A stretch of DNA of 64,000 nt, from positions 1 to 64,000 of the forward strand of contig DASRDU010000068.1 in the NCBI GenBank assembly GCA_035652435.1, in the 5' to 3' direction. Under the pieces are notes generated by a model. The model saw only the letters and a list, made by a program, of their open reading frames with translations, was not told where the DNA came from and made no database searches. This document shows, piece after piece, positions 44,721-53,317 of the stretch. The position numbers and the translations under genes are program-made. This DNA is from DASRDU01 sp035652435 (lineage in GTDB: Bacteria > Acidobacteriota > Blastocatellia > RBC074). Position 1 is the stretch's first letter. Every line of letters begins with the position of its first letter.

Positions 44721-45380
44721 ATGGAAAGATTCACACCGACCGAGCGCACCACCCTGAAACGCCTGCCCAAACGCGGTGAATTCGACCGCGAAGCCGTTTA
44801 CCGCATCCTCGACGAAGGTTTCATCTGTCACGTCGGCTTTGTCGCCGAGGGAGGCCCCTGCGTCATCCCGACGGGCTACGGGCGCCTGGGAGACAGGCTC
44901 TATCTTCACGGGTCGGCGGCGAGCCGCATGCTGCGGTCGCTCTCATTGGGCGTCGAAGTCTGTGTGACGGTGACCCTGGTTGACGGGCTCGTGCTGGCGC
45001 GCTCGGCGTTTCATCACTCGATCAATTACCGTTCGGTGGTCATCTTCGGCACCGCGTCAGTCGTGGAAGGATTGGCGGAGAAGGCAGAAGCGCTGCGGGC
45101 GATCTCCGAGCAGATCATTCCCCGCAGGTGGGATGAAGTGCGTGAGCCGAACGAACAGGAACTGAAAGCCACGCTTGTACTGACGCTGCCGCTCGTCGAA
45201 GTGTCGGCGAAAGTGCGCACCGGCCCGCCGATTGATGATGAAGAAGACTACGTCATTCCGGTCTGGGCAGGGGTGTTGCCACTCAGTCTGGCTGCGGCTG
45301 CGCCGGTTCCTGACCCCAGATTGTCCGATGGAATTTCACTGCCGTCGTATGTCAGCAGCTACACAAGGCAGGCACGATAA
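44721..45380 (+). CDS. Pyridoxamine 5'-phosphate oxidase-family flavin-binding protein
   Basis: The 219-residue protein has a split-barrel flavin-binding fold. Motifs: EFDREAVYRILDEGFICHVG, PCVIPTGYGRLGDRLYLHGS with AASRMLRSL, EVCVTVTLVDGLVLARSAFH, HSINYRSVVIFGTASVVEGL and AISEQIIPRRWDEVREPNEQ. These match the PF12900-type PNPOx-like family (FMN or F420 binding). It is divergent from a PdxR-like regulator, an arrangement repeatedly found in bacteria. It is not a canonical PdxH. A strong hairpin follows. Confidence 0.92.
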   Translation: MERFTPTERTTLKRLPKRGEFDREAVYRILDEGFICHVGFVAEGGPCVIPTGYGRLGDRLYLHGSAASRMLRSLSLGVEVCVTVTLVDGLVLARSAFHHSINYRSVVIFGTASVVEGLAEKAEALRAISEQIIPRRWDEVREPNEQELKATLVLTLPLVEVSAKVRTGPPIDDEEDYVIPVWAGVLPLSLAAAAPVPDPRLSDGISLPSYVSSYTRQAR

Positions 45381-45395
45381 TTCGGCACAGTAAGT

Positions 45396-45424
45396 CGTGG
45401 GACAAGATGCCATCTTGTCCCACG
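45396..45424. terminator. Perfect 14-bp hairpin between convergent genes
   Basis: The sequence CGTGGGACAAGATG at 45396-45409 is followed after one base (C) by its exact complement at 45411-45424. It lies 16 bases past the stop of the PNPOx-family gene and 44 bases before the end of the convergent aminotransferase gene. No T-run follows. It could terminate or protect both transcripts. It may also be a dispersed palindrome, which cannot be tested in one window. Confidence 0.6.
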
Positions 45425-45467
45425 GATTTCACACACCACTTCTCCCGGTCATGTCTCAATTCAGGCT

Positions 45468-46670
45468 CTACAAAACCTCAGCGATAGCCTCACAAACGTA
45501 TCCGACATTATTCTCGTTCATCGCCGCCAGGCAGATCCGACCGCTGCCGACGATGTAGATACTGTATTCGTCGCGCAGCCGCTGCACCTGATCCCTCGTC
45601 AGGCCCGAATAAGAGAACATTCCGCGCTGCTGTCTGATGAAACTGAAGTCCTGCTCCACGCCCTTTTCGCGCAGCATCTTCACAAACAGGTCGCGCATCC
45701 GGTGAATGCGTTCACGCATTTCGGCCAGTTCCGTCTCCCACTGCGCACGCAATTCCGCATCAGCCAGCACTGCCGCCACGATCTGCGCGCCGTGCGAGGA
45801 GGGGCTGGAATAGTTGGTGCGGATGATCCGCTTGACCTGGCTCAGCAGCCGCTTCGATTCGTCGGCGCCGCTCGTCAGAATCGTCAGGGCGCCGACGCGC
45901 TCGCGATAGAGGCCGAATGATTTTGAGAACGAGTTGGCAATCAGGCATGGCACCCCGGCTTCGGCGAACGCGCGCACGGCGAAGGCGTCCTGGTCGAGGC
46001 CCTCGCTGAACCCCTGATAGGCGAAATCAAGAAACGGGATCAGATTGGATGCCTGGAACAGATCAACCAGGATTTTCCACCGCTCGTCGCCGAGATCAAC
46101 TCCCGTGGGATTGTGGCAGCGCGCGTGCAGCACGACGATGCTTTGCGCGGGCAGGCTTTTGAGCGCCTCGACCATGCCGCCGAAGTTGAGGCCATGCGTC
46201 GCCGGGTCGTAGTAAGGATAGTTGTTGACGGTGAATCCGGCGGCTTCAAACAGCATCCGATGATTTTCCCAGCTCGGGTCGCTGATCCAGATTTGTGACT
46301 GCGGGAAGAAACGCTTCAGGAAATCCGCGCCGATTTTGAGCGCGCCGGTTCCCCCGAGGCCCTGCACCGTGACGGCCCGGCCTTCGGCAATAATGGGTGA
46401 ATCCGCGCCGAACAGGAGTCTCTGCACCTGCTGGTTGTAAGCGGGCAGGCCGTCAATGCCCAGGTAGGTCTTGGTCGCTTCCTGTGCGAGCCAGCGCGTT
46501 TCGGCTTCGCGGACGACTTTCAGCACCGGGACTTTGCCCGCCCCGTCCTGGTAAACGCCGACGCCCAGGTTGGCTTTGCCCGGGTTCGTGTCGGCGTTGA
46601 AAGCTTCAGTCAGCCCGATGATCGGATCGGGAGGGGCCTGCTCGATGTGTGCGAAAAGAGAATGCTCCAT
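45468..46670 (-). CDS. Aspartate/aromatic aminotransferase
   Basis: The 400-residue enzyme belongs to the class I aminotransferases of the AspC/TyrB type: EHSLFAHIEQAPPDPIIGLT, NADTNPGKANLGVGVYQDGA, VQGLGGTGALKIGADFL, WISDPSWENHRMLFEAAGF, VVLHARCHNPTGVDLGDERW, FLDFAYQGFSEGLDQDAFAV, PLP Lys in LIANSFSKSFGLYRERVGAL and MFSYSGLTRDQVQRLRDEYS. It transfers amino groups between Asp or aromatic amino acids and 2-oxoglutarate. Whether it prefers Asp (aspC) or aromatic substrates (tyrB) is not decided by the visible residues. Confidence 0.95.
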   Translation of the reverse strand: MEHSLFAHIEQAPPDPIIGLTEAFNADTNPGKANLGVGVYQDGAGKVPVLKVVREAETRWLAQEATKTYLGIDGLPAYNQQVQRLLFGADSPIIAEGRAVTVQGLGGTGALKIGADFLKRFFPQSQIWISDPSWENHRMLFEAAGFTVNNYPYYDPATHGLNFGGMVEALKSLPAQSIVVLHARCHNPTGVDLGDERWKILVDLFQASNLIPFLDFAYQGFSEGLDQDAFAVRAFAEAGVPCLIANSFSKSFGLYRERVGALTILTSGADESKRLLSQVKRIIRTNYSSPSSHGAQIVAAVLADAELRAQWETELAEMRERIHRMRDLFVKMLREKGVEQDFSFIRQQRGMFSYSGLTRDQVQRLRDEYSIYIVGSGRICLAAMNENNVGYVCEAIAEVL

Positions 46671-46879
46671 GGTCGTGACGGTTTCCTGATTCGGTGAAAG
46701 TTTGCGACCGGCCCTGACCGGGCCGGTCGGAGGATAAAAGTTTGCGCGCCGGATTCTGACGCACCTGCAGGGAGTGCCAAGCTTACAACAGACGGCTGAC
46801 AGATCAAGAGCAGGGGCCGCAAAAAAATCGGGTTGCGACGGTCACGGCACTGAGTCCAGAATAGCGACGAGGTCATAAA

Positions 46880-47371
46880 GTGACGGTCGAGCATTACCCG
46901 ATGAAAACTTCCGGCCCGACAATTTATACCATCGGACACGGCCGGCACCCGATGGTTCACTTCATCGAACTGCTCCGGCAGCACCGGATCGCATTCGTGT
47001 GCGACGTGCGGAGCGCGGCACGTTCCCGCTGGCCGCAATATAACGGGCCGGCGCTCGCCGAGTCGCTGCGCCGGTGTGGCATCGGCTACGAACACCTCCC
47101 GGAGTGCGGGGGGAAAGTGGTGGCGCCGCCGCCGGAGCTGGCGCGCGGGCTGGATCGTGTGATGGAACTTTCCGCGGAGTTGCGCGTAGTGCTGATGTGT
47201 TCCGAGTCGCAACCCCTCACCCGGCACGTGCGCGAGCCGCGCGCGAACTGCCACCGCGTCGGGCTGCTCGCGCCCCCGCTGCGGGCACTGGGGGCGGCGC
47301 GCATCATCCACGTCATGCCCGACGGGAAGACACTGGAATTCGATGAGTCGGCTGTGCCTTCGATCTGGTAA
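46880..47371 (+). CDS. DUF488 family protein
   Basis: The GTG at 46880 follows GAGG at a 7-base distance; an ATG at 46901 would start nearer the conserved TIYTIGHGRHPMVHFIELLR. The 163-residue protein has the DUF488 pattern: CDVRSAARSRWPQYNGPALA, GIGYEHLPECGG and LRVVLMCSESQPLTRHVREP, including the Cys in LMCSE and the Arg in DVRS that recur in this family. Function is not established. It lies 37 bases before the ABC ATPase gene, on the same strand, so they are probably cotranscribed. Confidence 0.92.
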   Translation: MTVEHYPMKTSGPTIYTIGHGRHPMVHFIELLRQHRIAFVCDVRSAARSRWPQYNGPALAESLRRCGIGYEHLPECGGKVVAPPPELARGLDRVMELSAELRVVLMCSESQPLTRHVREPRANCHRVGLLAPPLRALGAARIIHVMPDGKTLEFDESAVPSIW

Positions 47372-47408
47372 CGTTTACGCCTTCTGAAGACCTGCAAGGG
47401 AAACCATT

Positions 47409-48218
47409 GTGAGCGATCAACACCCACCTCCCGCCATCGAATTTCGGAACGTCTCAATCGCCTTCGATGAACGCGTGCTGCTCGACGACATCAGCTTCGC
47501 CGTGCCGCGCGGCGAGATGCGGGTCATCCTCGGCCCGTCAAACTGCGGCAAATCCACGGTCATCAAGCTGGCCATCGGCCTGATCAAACCCGACAGCGGG
47601 CAGATTTTCCTCGCCGGTCAGGAGATCACCGGGCTGCAGGAAGAGCAGATGTTCGACCCGCGCCTGAAGACCGGAGTGGTGCTGCAAACTGACGCGCTCT
47701 TTTCGCTGAGCGTCGCGGAGAACGTGGCTTACCGCCTGTCGCAGCAGGGCTGGCAGGAAGACGACATCGAGAACGAAGTGCGGCGGGTACTCGACGTGGT
47801 CGGGCTCGAAGAGGCTTACGACCTGATGCCCGATGAGTTGTCGGGCGGGATGAGCCGCCGCGCCGCGATTGCCCGCGCGCTGGCCGGCTCGCCGGAAATT
47901 ATGTTTTACGACTCGCCGTGTTCGGGGCTCGACCCGATTGTCAGCCGCCGCCTGATGCGTGAAATCATCCGCCAGCGCGATGTGGTCGGGGTCGGCTCGA
48001 TTTACGTCACCCAGAACCTCGACGAGGTGCGTTACCTCTGCTCACACTTCTGCGAAGCGAAGCCGGGCGGCGAGCCGGTCATGCGGAGAGAGAACAACGA
48101 ATTCTGCCTGATCAACACCCGCATCCTGATGCTCGTGGACGGGAAGATCATCTTCGATAAGGAGGATGAATTGTTCTGGGATGTGGAGGATGAAAAGATC
48201 CGGGAGTTCCTGACCTGA
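47409..48218 (+). CDS. MlaF-like ABC ATP-binding protein lacking catalytic Glu and switch His
   Basis: The 269-residue subunit starts at a GTG with AAGGG upstream. Walker A is GPSNCGKST (Lys48), Q-loop Gln93, signature LSGGM at 144-148. Walker B is IMFYDSP: the Asp is kept but the catalytic Glu is Ser169. The switch His is Gln202 (YVTQNLDE). ATP binding is therefore expected but hydrolysis is doubtful. The C-terminal extension (NNEFCLINTRILMLVDGKII) parallels that of 41775..42590, the likely functional partner. No permease gene is adjacent. Confidence 0.9.
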   Translation: MSDQHPPPAIEFRNVSIAFDERVLLDDISFAVPRGEMRVILGPSNCGKSTVIKLAIGLIKPDSGQIFLAGQEITGLQEEQMFDPRLKTGVVLQTDALFSLSVAENVAYRLSQQGWQEDDIENEVRRVLDVVGLEEAYDLMPDELSGGMSRRAAIARALAGSPEIMFYDSPCSGLDPIVSRRLMREIIRQRDVVGVGSIYVTQNLDEVRYLCSHFCEAKPGGEPVMRRENNEFCLINTRILMLVDGKIIFDKEDELFWDVEDEKIREFLT

Positions 48219-48251
48219 CTCGTCACGACGATTTGAGAAGTTCCGCTGGCA

Positions 48252-48432
48252 GCCCTGAAAGGGCGGGCTTCAATAGTCGTGGGTGAAACCCACGGAGTCG
48301 TTACCATCAGCCCACCGACCCTGAAAGGGTCGCAGCTCACATTCAGCTACAACCCTTTCAGGGTTGGGGTTCGTGCTGCCGGGTTCCCGTGGGTGAAACC
48401 CACGGCTATTGAATTCGGTCCCCTCCGGGGAC
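48252..48432. repeat. Mosaic of three palindrome families
   Basis: In 180 bases: GCCCTGAAAGGGC at 48252-48264; CGTGGGTGAAACCCACG at 48278-48294; GACCCTGAAAGGGTC at 48317-48331; AACCCTTTCAGGGTT at 48351-48365 (same family inverted); CCGTGGGTGAAACCCACGG at 48387-48405; GTCCCCTCCGGGGAC at 48418-48432. Each is a near-perfect small hairpin. The CCTGAAAGGG and GTGGGTGAAACCCAC types recur within the element, so it is a composite repeat and not a simple terminator. It lies between the ABC ATPase gene and mtnA. Confidence 0.85.
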
Positions 48433-48591
48433 AAAGAACAATGCGTGCCTGATACTGCTCAGATAGTCTGAGCAACCCGCGCGGCTTCGGCCTGAATTGA
48501 CGGAATGCTTCCCGCTCACTACACTGCACTGGCGGTTACCATCAGGTGACCGACGCAATTTCCATTTACTACTTCTGTTGACCCCGAAACT

Positions 48592-49635
48592 ATGATCAAG
48601 ACTCTCGACTGGACTGACGAGGGAGTCGTCATGATTGACCAGCGACGACTGCCGACCGAAGAAGTTTACCCCGTCTTTCGCACTTACGAGGAAGTCGCCG
48701 AAGCCATCAAAGAGATGGTCGTGCGCGGCGCACCGGCGATTGGCGTGGCCGCCGCGATGGGCGTGGCCCTGGGCGCGCGCGACACGCGGACCGAAGACCC
48801 GGCTGAATTCGAGCGGGCCCTCGATCACATCTGCGAAGTACTCGGCGCGACGCGCCCGACCGCCGTCAACCTCTTCTGGGCGATTGAGCGGATGCGCAAC
48901 CTGTATCAATCGTTGAAACGCGACGGCAGCAGCCTCGCCACGATTCGCGCGCGCCTCGTCGAGGAATCGCGGCGCATGCACGACGAAGACATTGCCGCCA
49001 ATCAGGCGATGGGCCGCCACGGCGCCGAACTGATCCCGGACGGCGCGACCGTGCTGACGCATTGCAACGCGGGCGCGCTCGCGACGGCCGGTTACGGCAC
49101 GGCGCTTGGCGTCATCCGCGCCGCCGCCGAAGCCGGGAAGAAAGTCGCCGTCTTCGCCGACGAAACCAGGCCGTTCCTGCAGGGCGCGCGGCTGACCGCA
49201 TGGGAACTGCACAAGGATCAGATCCCGGTCACGCTGATCACCGACAACATGGCCGGGCATTTTATGAAGGCCGGCAGGATTGACTGTGTGATCGTCGGCG
49301 CCGACCGCATCGCCGCGAACGGGGACGTGGCGAACAAGATCGGGACTTATTCGGTCGCGGTACTGGCGAAGGAAAACAACATCCCGTTTTACGTCGCGGC
49401 CCCGATTTCAACGCTCGATTTAAGTTTGAAGTCGGGCGATGAGATTCCGATTGAGGAGCGCCATGAGCGCGAAGTCACGCATGTGCGCGAGGCGCGCCTC
49501 GCGCCCGCCGGAATCAGCGTCGCCAACCCGGCTTTCGACGTGACGCCGAATCGTTATGTCGCGGCGATCATCACTGAACGCGGAGTGGCGCGGGCGCCTT
49601 ATGAGGAGAGCCTGCGAAGACTGGCGGGAAAATAA
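48592..49635 (+). CDS. mtnA: S-methyl-5-thioribose-1-phosphate isomerase
   Basis: The 347-residue enzyme of the methionine salvage pathway converts methylthioribose 1-phosphate to methylthioribulose 1-phosphate. It shows the eIF2B-like fold motifs: KEMVVRGAPAIGVAAAMGVA, TVLTHCNAGALATAGYGTAL (with the catalytic Cys), VFADETRPFLQGARLTAWEL, ITDNMAGHFMKAGRIDCVIV, GADRIAANGDVANKIGTYSV (catalytic Asp) and FYVAAPISTLDLSLKSGDEI with PIEERHEREVTHV. All active-site segments are intact. No other salvage genes are adjacent. Confidence 0.96.
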   Translation: MIKTLDWTDEGVVMIDQRRLPTEEVYPVFRTYEEVAEAIKEMVVRGAPAIGVAAAMGVALGARDTRTEDPAEFERALDHICEVLGATRPTAVNLFWAIERMRNLYQSLKRDGSSLATIRARLVEESRRMHDEDIAANQAMGRHGAELIPDGATVLTHCNAGALATAGYGTALGVIRAAAEAGKKVAVFADETRPFLQGARLTAWELHKDQIPVTLITDNMAGHFMKAGRIDCVIVGADRIAANGDVANKIGTYSVAVLAKENNIPFYVAAPISTLDLSLKSGDEIPIEERHEREVTHVREARLAPAGISVANPAFDVTPNRYVAAIITERGVARAPYEESLRRLAGK

Positions 49636-49648
49636 TTCTGATCCCGGC

Positions 49649-51103
49649 TCACACTCGCCGGCCCATCGCAATCAGCCCGATCCTCCGCAAATCGGGCAGC
49701 AGCCGGAGCGTAATTGCAGACATGATCAGCGCCGAGGCCGCACCGCCACAGATCAATCGCAGCAGCGCCGATTGAATCCCGGTCTTCACGAGCAGGCCGG
49801 CCGCCAGACCAGTCACACCGGCGAATAAGACGACCGACAGGATTTTCATGACCTGTCGGAAGACCGACGGCGACAGCGACCTGACCAGTCGCAGCCGATT
49901 GAGCATGGTGAAAAGATAGACGACCGTTCCGGCCCACGCCGCGCCCTGCGCCCCGAATCTGACGGTCAGGGGGTAGAGCAGGGTCAGAAAGACGACCGCT
50001 TCCAGTGTCTTCGCTCTCGCTTCAGGGGCGTACCCGCACCGGCTCACCAGGAATGGGGAGATCAGGTTCAGGTGGCCGCGGCTGAAACCCACCAGCGCGA
50101 GAATCCTCAATAACTCCCCAGCCGCCGCCCATTTCGCGCCGTAAAGCACCAGGATGATCTCATCGGCCAGCAGCGCCATGACTACTGCCATCATCGCGAG
50201 CAGCGCGGAACCCGGGGCAAACACGCGGATGAAGGCGCGCTCAGGCCGTTCGCGGCCGTGGGCGCCCAGTTCGGTGTAAGCCGGCAGCATGACGTTCCCG
50301 ATGGTGCTGGCGATGATCGTGACGGGCTGGCTGGCGAAGTTATATGCCGCGACGTAAATGCCCAGCGCCGACGCCCCCTGGAGGCGCCCGATGAAGATGT
50401 TGTCGGCCATCGTGGTGATGTAGCTCATGACGTTGATGACGACGGTGTATTTCCCGAAGTTGAAGGCCCGACTGAAGGCCCCCCGGTCAAAGGCCAGGCG
50501 CGGGCGCCAGGGATGAAAGAGGTATGACAGCACAACGCCGCTCGCGGCAGACATGAGCTGGCTCGCGACCAGCGCCCACACGCTCCGCGTCCACCACGCG
50601 CAGCCGATGACGGTGCAGGTGGCGATCAGGTTGTTGAGTTGTTCGAGCCGGACGATCCGGCGAAAGCTGACCTGCTTGCGCTCGATCAGCCACCCGATGT
50701 TCTGGAACCCCTGAATCAGCGGCGTCAGGCTGATGAGCGGGAGGATGACGTAAAGCTGTGGCTCGCCGTAAAACCGGACGGTCGGATAAACGGCCAGCAG
50801 AAGAAGGATCGTCAGCCCGGCTTTCTTAATCAGCTCAGCCGTCCAGATCGTATTCAGATGCGTGGTGAGTTCGTCGTCGGTCTCAAACCGCGTGGCGACC
50901 AGAAAGGTTTCAAGCCCGACGTTCGCGAACGCGATGAGTGCCGCCTGAATGGTCAGGGCCAGCCCGAACAGGCCGAAAGCGTCGGGGGCCAGCAGCCTGG
51001 CCAGCACGACGGCCCGGAAGATCCCGGTCAGGTAGTTGAGGCAGACAGACGCGGCATTCCACGTCACGCCGCTCCGAACCCGGCTGGTCAGGGATGAGGT
51101 CAT
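49649..51103 (-). CDS. Oligosaccharide flippase family membrane protein
   Basis: The 484-residue protein has about fourteen membrane segments and the polysaccharide-synthesis (Wzx/MATE-like) pattern: GVTWNAASVCLNYLTGIFRA, VVLARLLAPDAFGLFGLALT, PLIQGFQNIGWLIERKQVSF, FNFGKYTVVINVMSYITTMA and VYVAAYNFASQPVTIIASTI. It would move lipid-linked sugars across the inner membrane. A glycosyltransferase gene is encoded 72 bases upstream on the same strand, supporting a role in exopolysaccharide or glycan assembly. Confidence 0.92.
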   Translation of the reverse strand: MTSSLTSRVRSGVTWNAASVCLNYLTGIFRAVVLARLLAPDAFGLFGLALTIQAALIAFANVGLETFLVATRFETDDELTTHLNTIWTAELIKKAGLTILLLLAVYPTVRFYGEPQLYVILPLISLTPLIQGFQNIGWLIERKQVSFRRIVRLEQLNNLIATCTVIGCAWWTRSVWALVASQLMSAASGVVLSYLFHPWRPRLAFDRGAFSRAFNFGKYTVVINVMSYITTMADNIFIGRLQGASALGIYVAAYNFASQPVTIIASTIGNVMLPAYTELGAHGRERPERAFIRVFAPGSALLAMMAVVMALLADEIILVLYGAKWAAAGELLRILALVGFSRGHLNLISPFLVSRCGYAPEARAKTLEAVVFLTLLYPLTVRFGAQGAAWAGTVVYLFTMLNRLRLVRSLSPSVFRQVMKILSVVLFAGVTGLAAGLLVKTGIQSALLRLICGGAASALIMSAITLRLLPDLRRIGLIAMGRRV

Positions 51104-51175
51104 GGTACGCGGCGGGAGAGTCTCACTTCGACAGCAGGGATCGGGGGCAATCAGGCGGACACGAGATGAGCCGGT

Positions 51176-52303
51176 TCATGGATTGAACCTTGAGGAAATA
51201 CTTTTGACGCCGGTGCGGATCAGCCTGCCGAGCAAAGGGACACGCAGCAATCGCCGACCGAGTCGCACCAGCGCCGGGTTATAAATGGCCCCCTCCCTGT
51301 CCAGGCTGTCTCTCAACCAGTCGAGATAAGCGGCGGCGGCGCGCCCCTCTGATTCCCTGTCGCCGCCGGCCTCCCTGTATTCCGTCAGCACGTTCTGGTA
51401 AAGGGCGATCAGTTCATCCACCGCGGCCTCGATCCCGGCGGTGGCGCGAACCTGCCGCGTCACTTCGGCGGCGTCGGCGGGGTCATAACGGTTGATCTCG
51501 CGGGCGATAATCTCAGGGCGGATCGGCTCCTGAAGAGTCCGGATGCCGAAATTCAAACGGCGCAGGCGGGCCAGTTCGCCCGTCGTCACCATCGGCCCGG
51601 CGCCGGCCTGATCGCACAGCACCACGGCGTTACCAGTTGCCAGCGCCTCCAGGGCGCAGCGCGCTTTGGCGAAGACCACGTCGTATTGCGCCAGAATTCT
51701 TTCGGGTTGCTGACTGACGTTGTTGACCCCCATCCCCACCACATCAACGGCCATCCCGGCGCGGCGACAGGCGCTCTCGATGACGCGGTAATAGTTGTCT
51801 TCGCGAGCGTTGTTGCTGAAGACCAGCGCGCGCTGCGGCCGCGCCGGGAGCGGCCCGCGCGCCCTGAAACGTCCGAGGTCAACGAAATTGAGGATCACCC
51901 GCACCCGGTCTTCGGGGATGCCTCCCTCACAAACCAGACGGTCGCGGCAGGTGTGATCCACGGCCACGTAACGCAGGATGCGCGGGAAGCGCGGGGGCGT
52001 CTCCGCCCACGGCAGCCAGCCGTGACAAACGAACACCGCCGGCGTCTGCGGGAAATGCAGCAGCGCCATCATCGCCTCGACATGGTGCTGCCCGTGAATC
52101 AGGTCGGGCGCGGCCTTGAGCGCCTCCAGCCGGTCAATCACCGGGACAGTCGCCTGCCGGAGTTCCCGCGCCAGGTCGCCGAGATGCGGGCTGTAGACAA
52201 CCGGCGAATGCCCGCGCCGGAGCAGCGCTACAGCCAGATCGCGCACATAAAGTTCCGAGCCGCTCGGCTGCGCCAGCCGGTTATTCGTGATCAGAATGCG
52301 CAA
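51176..52303 (-). CDS. Glycosyltransferase family 4 protein
   Basis: The 375-residue enzyme has two Rossmann-like domains in the GT-B fold: MRILITNNRLAQPSGSELYV, PDLIHGQHHVEAMMALLHFP at the N-terminal side, then DRVRVILNFVDLGRFRARGP and AQYDVVFAKARCALEALATG, NAVVLCDQAGAGPMVTTGEL, in which the usual E..G.P segment is replaced by GAGPMV. The N-terminal G-x-G-like SGSELYV loop is typical of family 4. The acceptor is unknown; the adjacent flippase suggests a surface polysaccharide. Confidence 0.88.
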   Translation of the reverse strand: MRILITNNRLAQPSGSELYVRDLAVALLRRGHSPVVYSPHLGDLARELRQATVPVIDRLEALKAAPDLIHGQHHVEAMMALLHFPQTPAVFVCHGWLPWAETPPRFPRILRYVAVDHTCRDRLVCEGGIPEDRVRVILNFVDLGRFRARGPLPARPQRALVFSNNAREDNYYRVIESACRRAGMAVDVVGMGVNNVSQQPERILAQYDVVFAKARCALEALATGNAVVLCDQAGAGPMVTTGELARLRRLNFGIRTLQEPIRPEIIAREINRYDPADAAEVTRQVRATAGIEAAVDELIALYQNVLTEYREAGGDRESEGRAAAAYLDWLRDSLDREGAIYNPALVRLGRRLLRVPLLGRLIRTGVKSISSRFNP

Positions 52304-52657
52304 GCTCTGCCTCCCGCTTTGTATTTAAGCAGGTGAAACACCTGCCGGCGGCAGCCTGCGGCGATGAGTGGCCATCCGTGATGAGCCGTCACCAGAACTG
52401 CACACTGAGTTGAATGGAGCAAGGGAATAATGTCTCCGGGGCTGAATGCGATGTCACTGTTTTGAATCGGGGGTGACTGGTCGCGGGGGATTTTACGGCT
52501 GCGCCCCGGCTCATCACAAGCGGGAATGAGATTTTATTCGTTTGAGGAGCCGACGGGATGCGACACCGGATGGCGACTGTCGCCGCGTGTCTTCTTCTGC
52601 CTCAACTGGTCAGACGATCCGCTGTTGACTCTTCCCTTCCGGCTGCAACCCCGGCGC
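52304..52657. other. Intergenic region, no feature recognised
   Basis: The 354 bases between the TPR-like gene and the glycosyltransferase gene hold no supported frame, repeat or RNA gene. A short AATGGAGC-type purine stretch occurs near 52411-52425. It may hold the promoter for the flippase and glycosyltransferase genes on the minus strand. Confidence 0.4.
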
Positions 52658-53155
52658 TCACTCGCCGAAGTTAGGTGACGTGTCCTGTGGCCGCGGGGCC
52701 AGGTTGTTGCGCATAATCATGCGCGCGCAGGTGTTCCAGCGTAAGACCGCCGCATCGTTCCCCGGCGGGCGAATCGCCTCGGCCTTCTCGTACCAGCTCA
52801 TCGCCTCGCGCATCCATTCGTAGGCATCATAGGCCGCGCCGGGGACGCCTGAATAGAGAATGGCTTTGGCTCGCCGCTCACAGATGATGCCGGAGTAGTA
52901 AGCGCGCTGGTATTCATCCTTCAGGCGCGGGACGAGTTCCCTGGCCCGCGTATCGCCGACGGCGTAGCCCTTGCCGTAACGATCCGTGATCGCGAGCAGC
53001 ATGGTGACGAGCGCCTGCTGGTTCTCGGGGTCAACGGCCAGCACGTCGAGACAGATGCTCTCGGCCTCCCCGGGATCATTGAGCAACCGGTAACGCTCGG
53101 CCCTTTCGAGCGCCTGCGGGATGGCTTCTCTGGAAATGGTCTTCAACTCGAACAT
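52658..53155 (-). CDS. TPR-like protein of unknown function
   Basis: The ATG at 53155 is chosen because GAGG lies 6 bases upstream. The 165-residue protein is all-helical: PQALERAERYRLLNDPGEAE and SICLDVLAVDPENQQALVTM are a tetratricopeptide-like pair, and the C-terminal region has YSGVPGAAYDAYEWMREAMS, WYEKAEAIRPPGNDAAVLRW. No enzyme motif is visible. The upstream gap holds a large inverted repeat. It could be an adaptor or assembly protein. Confidence 0.75.
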   Translation of the reverse strand: MFELKTISREAIPQALERAERYRLLNDPGEAESICLDVLAVDPENQQALVTMLLAITDRYGKGYAVGDTRARELVPRLKDEYQRAYYSGIICERRAKAILYSGVPGAAYDAYEWMREAMSWYEKAEAIRPPGNDAAVLRWNTCARMIMRNNLAPRPQDTSPNFGE

Positions 53156-53186
53156 AGCGCGCCTCGTGTCAGTAGACCGAAGCCCT

Positions 53187-53279
53187 TTCACCGCCGCAGG
53201 CGCAGAGAACACAGAGACAACGCAGAGTTTTTTCCTCTCTCTGCGCTCCCTCTGCTTCCTCCGCGCCTCTGCGTTGAGG
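53187..53279. repeat. Long inverted repeat, GCAGAGGCGCAGAG family (copy 2)
   Basis: Words GCAGAG, ACACAGAGA and their complements are arranged in two halves that fold into a long imperfect hairpin: left arm about 53187-53227, right arm about 53236-53279. The terminal words (TTCACCGC..CAGGCGCAGAG and CCGCGCCTCTGCG) are the same as in the copy at 9798-9889. It lies between frdD and the TPR-like gene on the minus strand. Confidence 0.8.
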
Positions 53280-53317
53280 AGGCATTCATCACTTGGCCAA
53301 CTTATTTTTTACGGCTC

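Noticed and set aside
48252..48432. Possible CRISPR array
   Set aside because: Units are small palindromes of several types at irregular spacing, without conserved direct repeats, unique spacers or cas genes.
48406..49260. 284-codon minus-strand open frame
   Set aside because: Antisense to mtnA and the composite palindrome region; no domain.
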